The notes under the pieces: model-generated
The model's input: the letters and a program-made list of their open reading frames with translations, nothing else
Databases searched by the model: none
Told to the model about the DNA's origin: nothing
Part shown: positions 5,353 through 5,554 of the stretch, in pieces
Layout of the letters: each line of letters opens with the position of its first letter
How positions within the stretch are numbered: the first letter of the stretch is position 1
Position numbers and translations under genes: made by a program
From: Bacteroidaceae bacterium
Lineage (GTDB): Bacteria > Bacteroidota > Bacteroidia > Bacteroidales > Bacteroidaceae
Assembly (NCBI GenBank): GCA_900768625.1
Contig: CAAGDO010000258.1
Location: 1 to 5,554 of the forward strand
Length of the DNA: 5,554 bases
Direction of reading: 5' to 3'

Positions 5353-5400
5353 AAGCAGGCTGCGCACACTTCAGCAATGACAGTGGCGTAGCCTGCTTTT
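5353..5400 (+). terminator. Intrinsic terminator after the FKBP gene
   Basis: AAGCAGGCTGCGC (5353-5365) pairs with the sequence 5386-5398 ending AGCCTGCTT, 13 bp with one G-T wobble. Past a bulged A, CACT (5367-5370) pairs with AGTG (5382-5385), leaving an 11-nt loop. A T-run (TTTTGATTT from 5397) follows. It lies about 95 nt after the FKBP stop and closes the glyQS-FKBP unit. Confidence 0.8.
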
Positions 5401-5432
5401 GATTTATATGCGGGGACGAAGTTGCCATATAG

Positions 5433-5453
5433 AAATATTACTGTCCGGTAAAA
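5433..5453 (-). repeat. Right arm of the 21-bp inverted repeat (partner at 175-195)
   Basis: Read on the minus strand this begins TTTTACCGGACAG and continues TAATATTT. It differs from the left arm at two of 21 positions (14 and 19). It lies about 30 nt downstream of the FKBP terminator's T-run. Similarity just outside the core is weak, so the conserved unit appears short. Confidence 0.55.
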
Positions 5454-5474
5454 CTTTTTGGATGCATCAGAATC

Positions 5475-5492
5475 TCTAGCAATCATGCTAGA
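5475..5492. other. Perfect 7-bp hairpin near the right edge
   Basis: TCTAGCA (5475-5481) pairs with TGCTAGA (5486-5492) around the loop ATCA. No T-run follows directly on the + strand. It sits about 20 nt beyond the right inverted-repeat arm and could be part of the same element, a regulatory palindrome, or chance. Confidence 0.35.
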
Positions 5493-5514
5493 TGTTCCCT
5501 ATCTTCCATTTTGG

Positions 5515-5535
5515 GGGGCTTACTTGCTCTGCCCC
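5515..5535. other. GGGGC/GCCCC stem-loop near the right edge
   Basis: GGGGC (5515-5519) can pair with GCCCC (5531-5535) around an 11-nt loop. The left arm is part of a run of six G. No T-run follows, and the downstream context is cut off by the window edge, so the role cannot be judged. Confidence 0.25.
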
Positions 5536-5554
5536 ATAGCTACTATTTGACCGG

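Larger units (their letters stand above)
5258..5554. other. Downstream intergenic region, hairpin-rich, no gene called
   Basis: No convincing reading frame is present. The minus-strand frame 5211-5486 crosses the FKBP 3' end and its terminator and resembles nothing I know. The region contains an imperfect CATGCAC/GTGgCATG hairpin (5321-5340), the FKBP terminator (5353-5400), the right arm of the 21-bp inverted repeat (5433-5453), a perfect 7-bp hairpin (5475-5492) and a GGGGC/GCCCC stem (5515-5535). A further gene may begin beyond the right edge. Confidence 0.55.

Noticed and set aside
175..5453. Composite transposon bounded by the inverted repeats
   Set aside because: No transposase, no visible target duplication, and all enclosed genes are housekeeping with similar codon use.

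Overview
The window looks like a stretch of ordinary Bacteroidales chromosome, most likely from Prevotellaceae or a close relative. Three things suggest this. The two recognisable promoters carry the Bacteroidetes -7 element TAnnTTTG. No gene has a purine-rich Shine-Dalgarno site. The protein set (short periplasmic OmpH/Skp, LolD-type ATPase, CvfB-like S1 protein, 513-residue single-chain GlyRS, FKBP lipoprotein) matches that group. Coding regions are rich in G/C at third positions, while the left-hand intergenic DNA is clearly A/T-rich. The genus assignment is inference.

Layout: positions 1-297 hold no convincing gene but contain CCATTAA motifs, a small hairpin and one arm of a 21-bp inverted repeat. 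A promoter at 298-305 drives ompH (393-932), which ends at a very strong intrinsic terminator (970-1017). lolD (1051-1722) and a cvfB-like gene (1750-2601) follow as a tight pair with a 27-nt gap. A 302-nt intergenic region (2602-2903) contains several palindromes, a perfect DnaA-box 9-mer and the glyQS promoter (2862-2869). glyQS (2904-4445) is followed by a G/C-rich hairpin (4495-4525), then an FKBP-type prolyl isomerase lipoprotein gene (4559-5257) with its own strong terminator (5353-5400). The last 150 nt carry the second arm of the inverted repeat and two more hairpins, with no gene recognised.

All five genes lie on the + strand. Three concern the cell envelope: OmpH/Skp chaperones outer-membrane proteins, LolD is the likely ATPase of lipoprotein release, and the FKBP lipoprotein probably folds proteins in the periplasm or at the cell surface. 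The other two concern translation and RNA (GlyRS and a multi-S1 RNA-binding protein).

I see no transposase, phage gene, CRISPR array, tRNA, rRNA or defence system, and nothing that amounts to a new multi-gene system. The points worth following up are small: the flanking 21-bp inverted repeats, hairpins placed just before lolD and the FKBP gene with no visible promoter in between, a possible alternative fold after glyQS, a DNA-level 11-residue duplication in OmpH, and two promoters sharing an unusual C-run initiation region.
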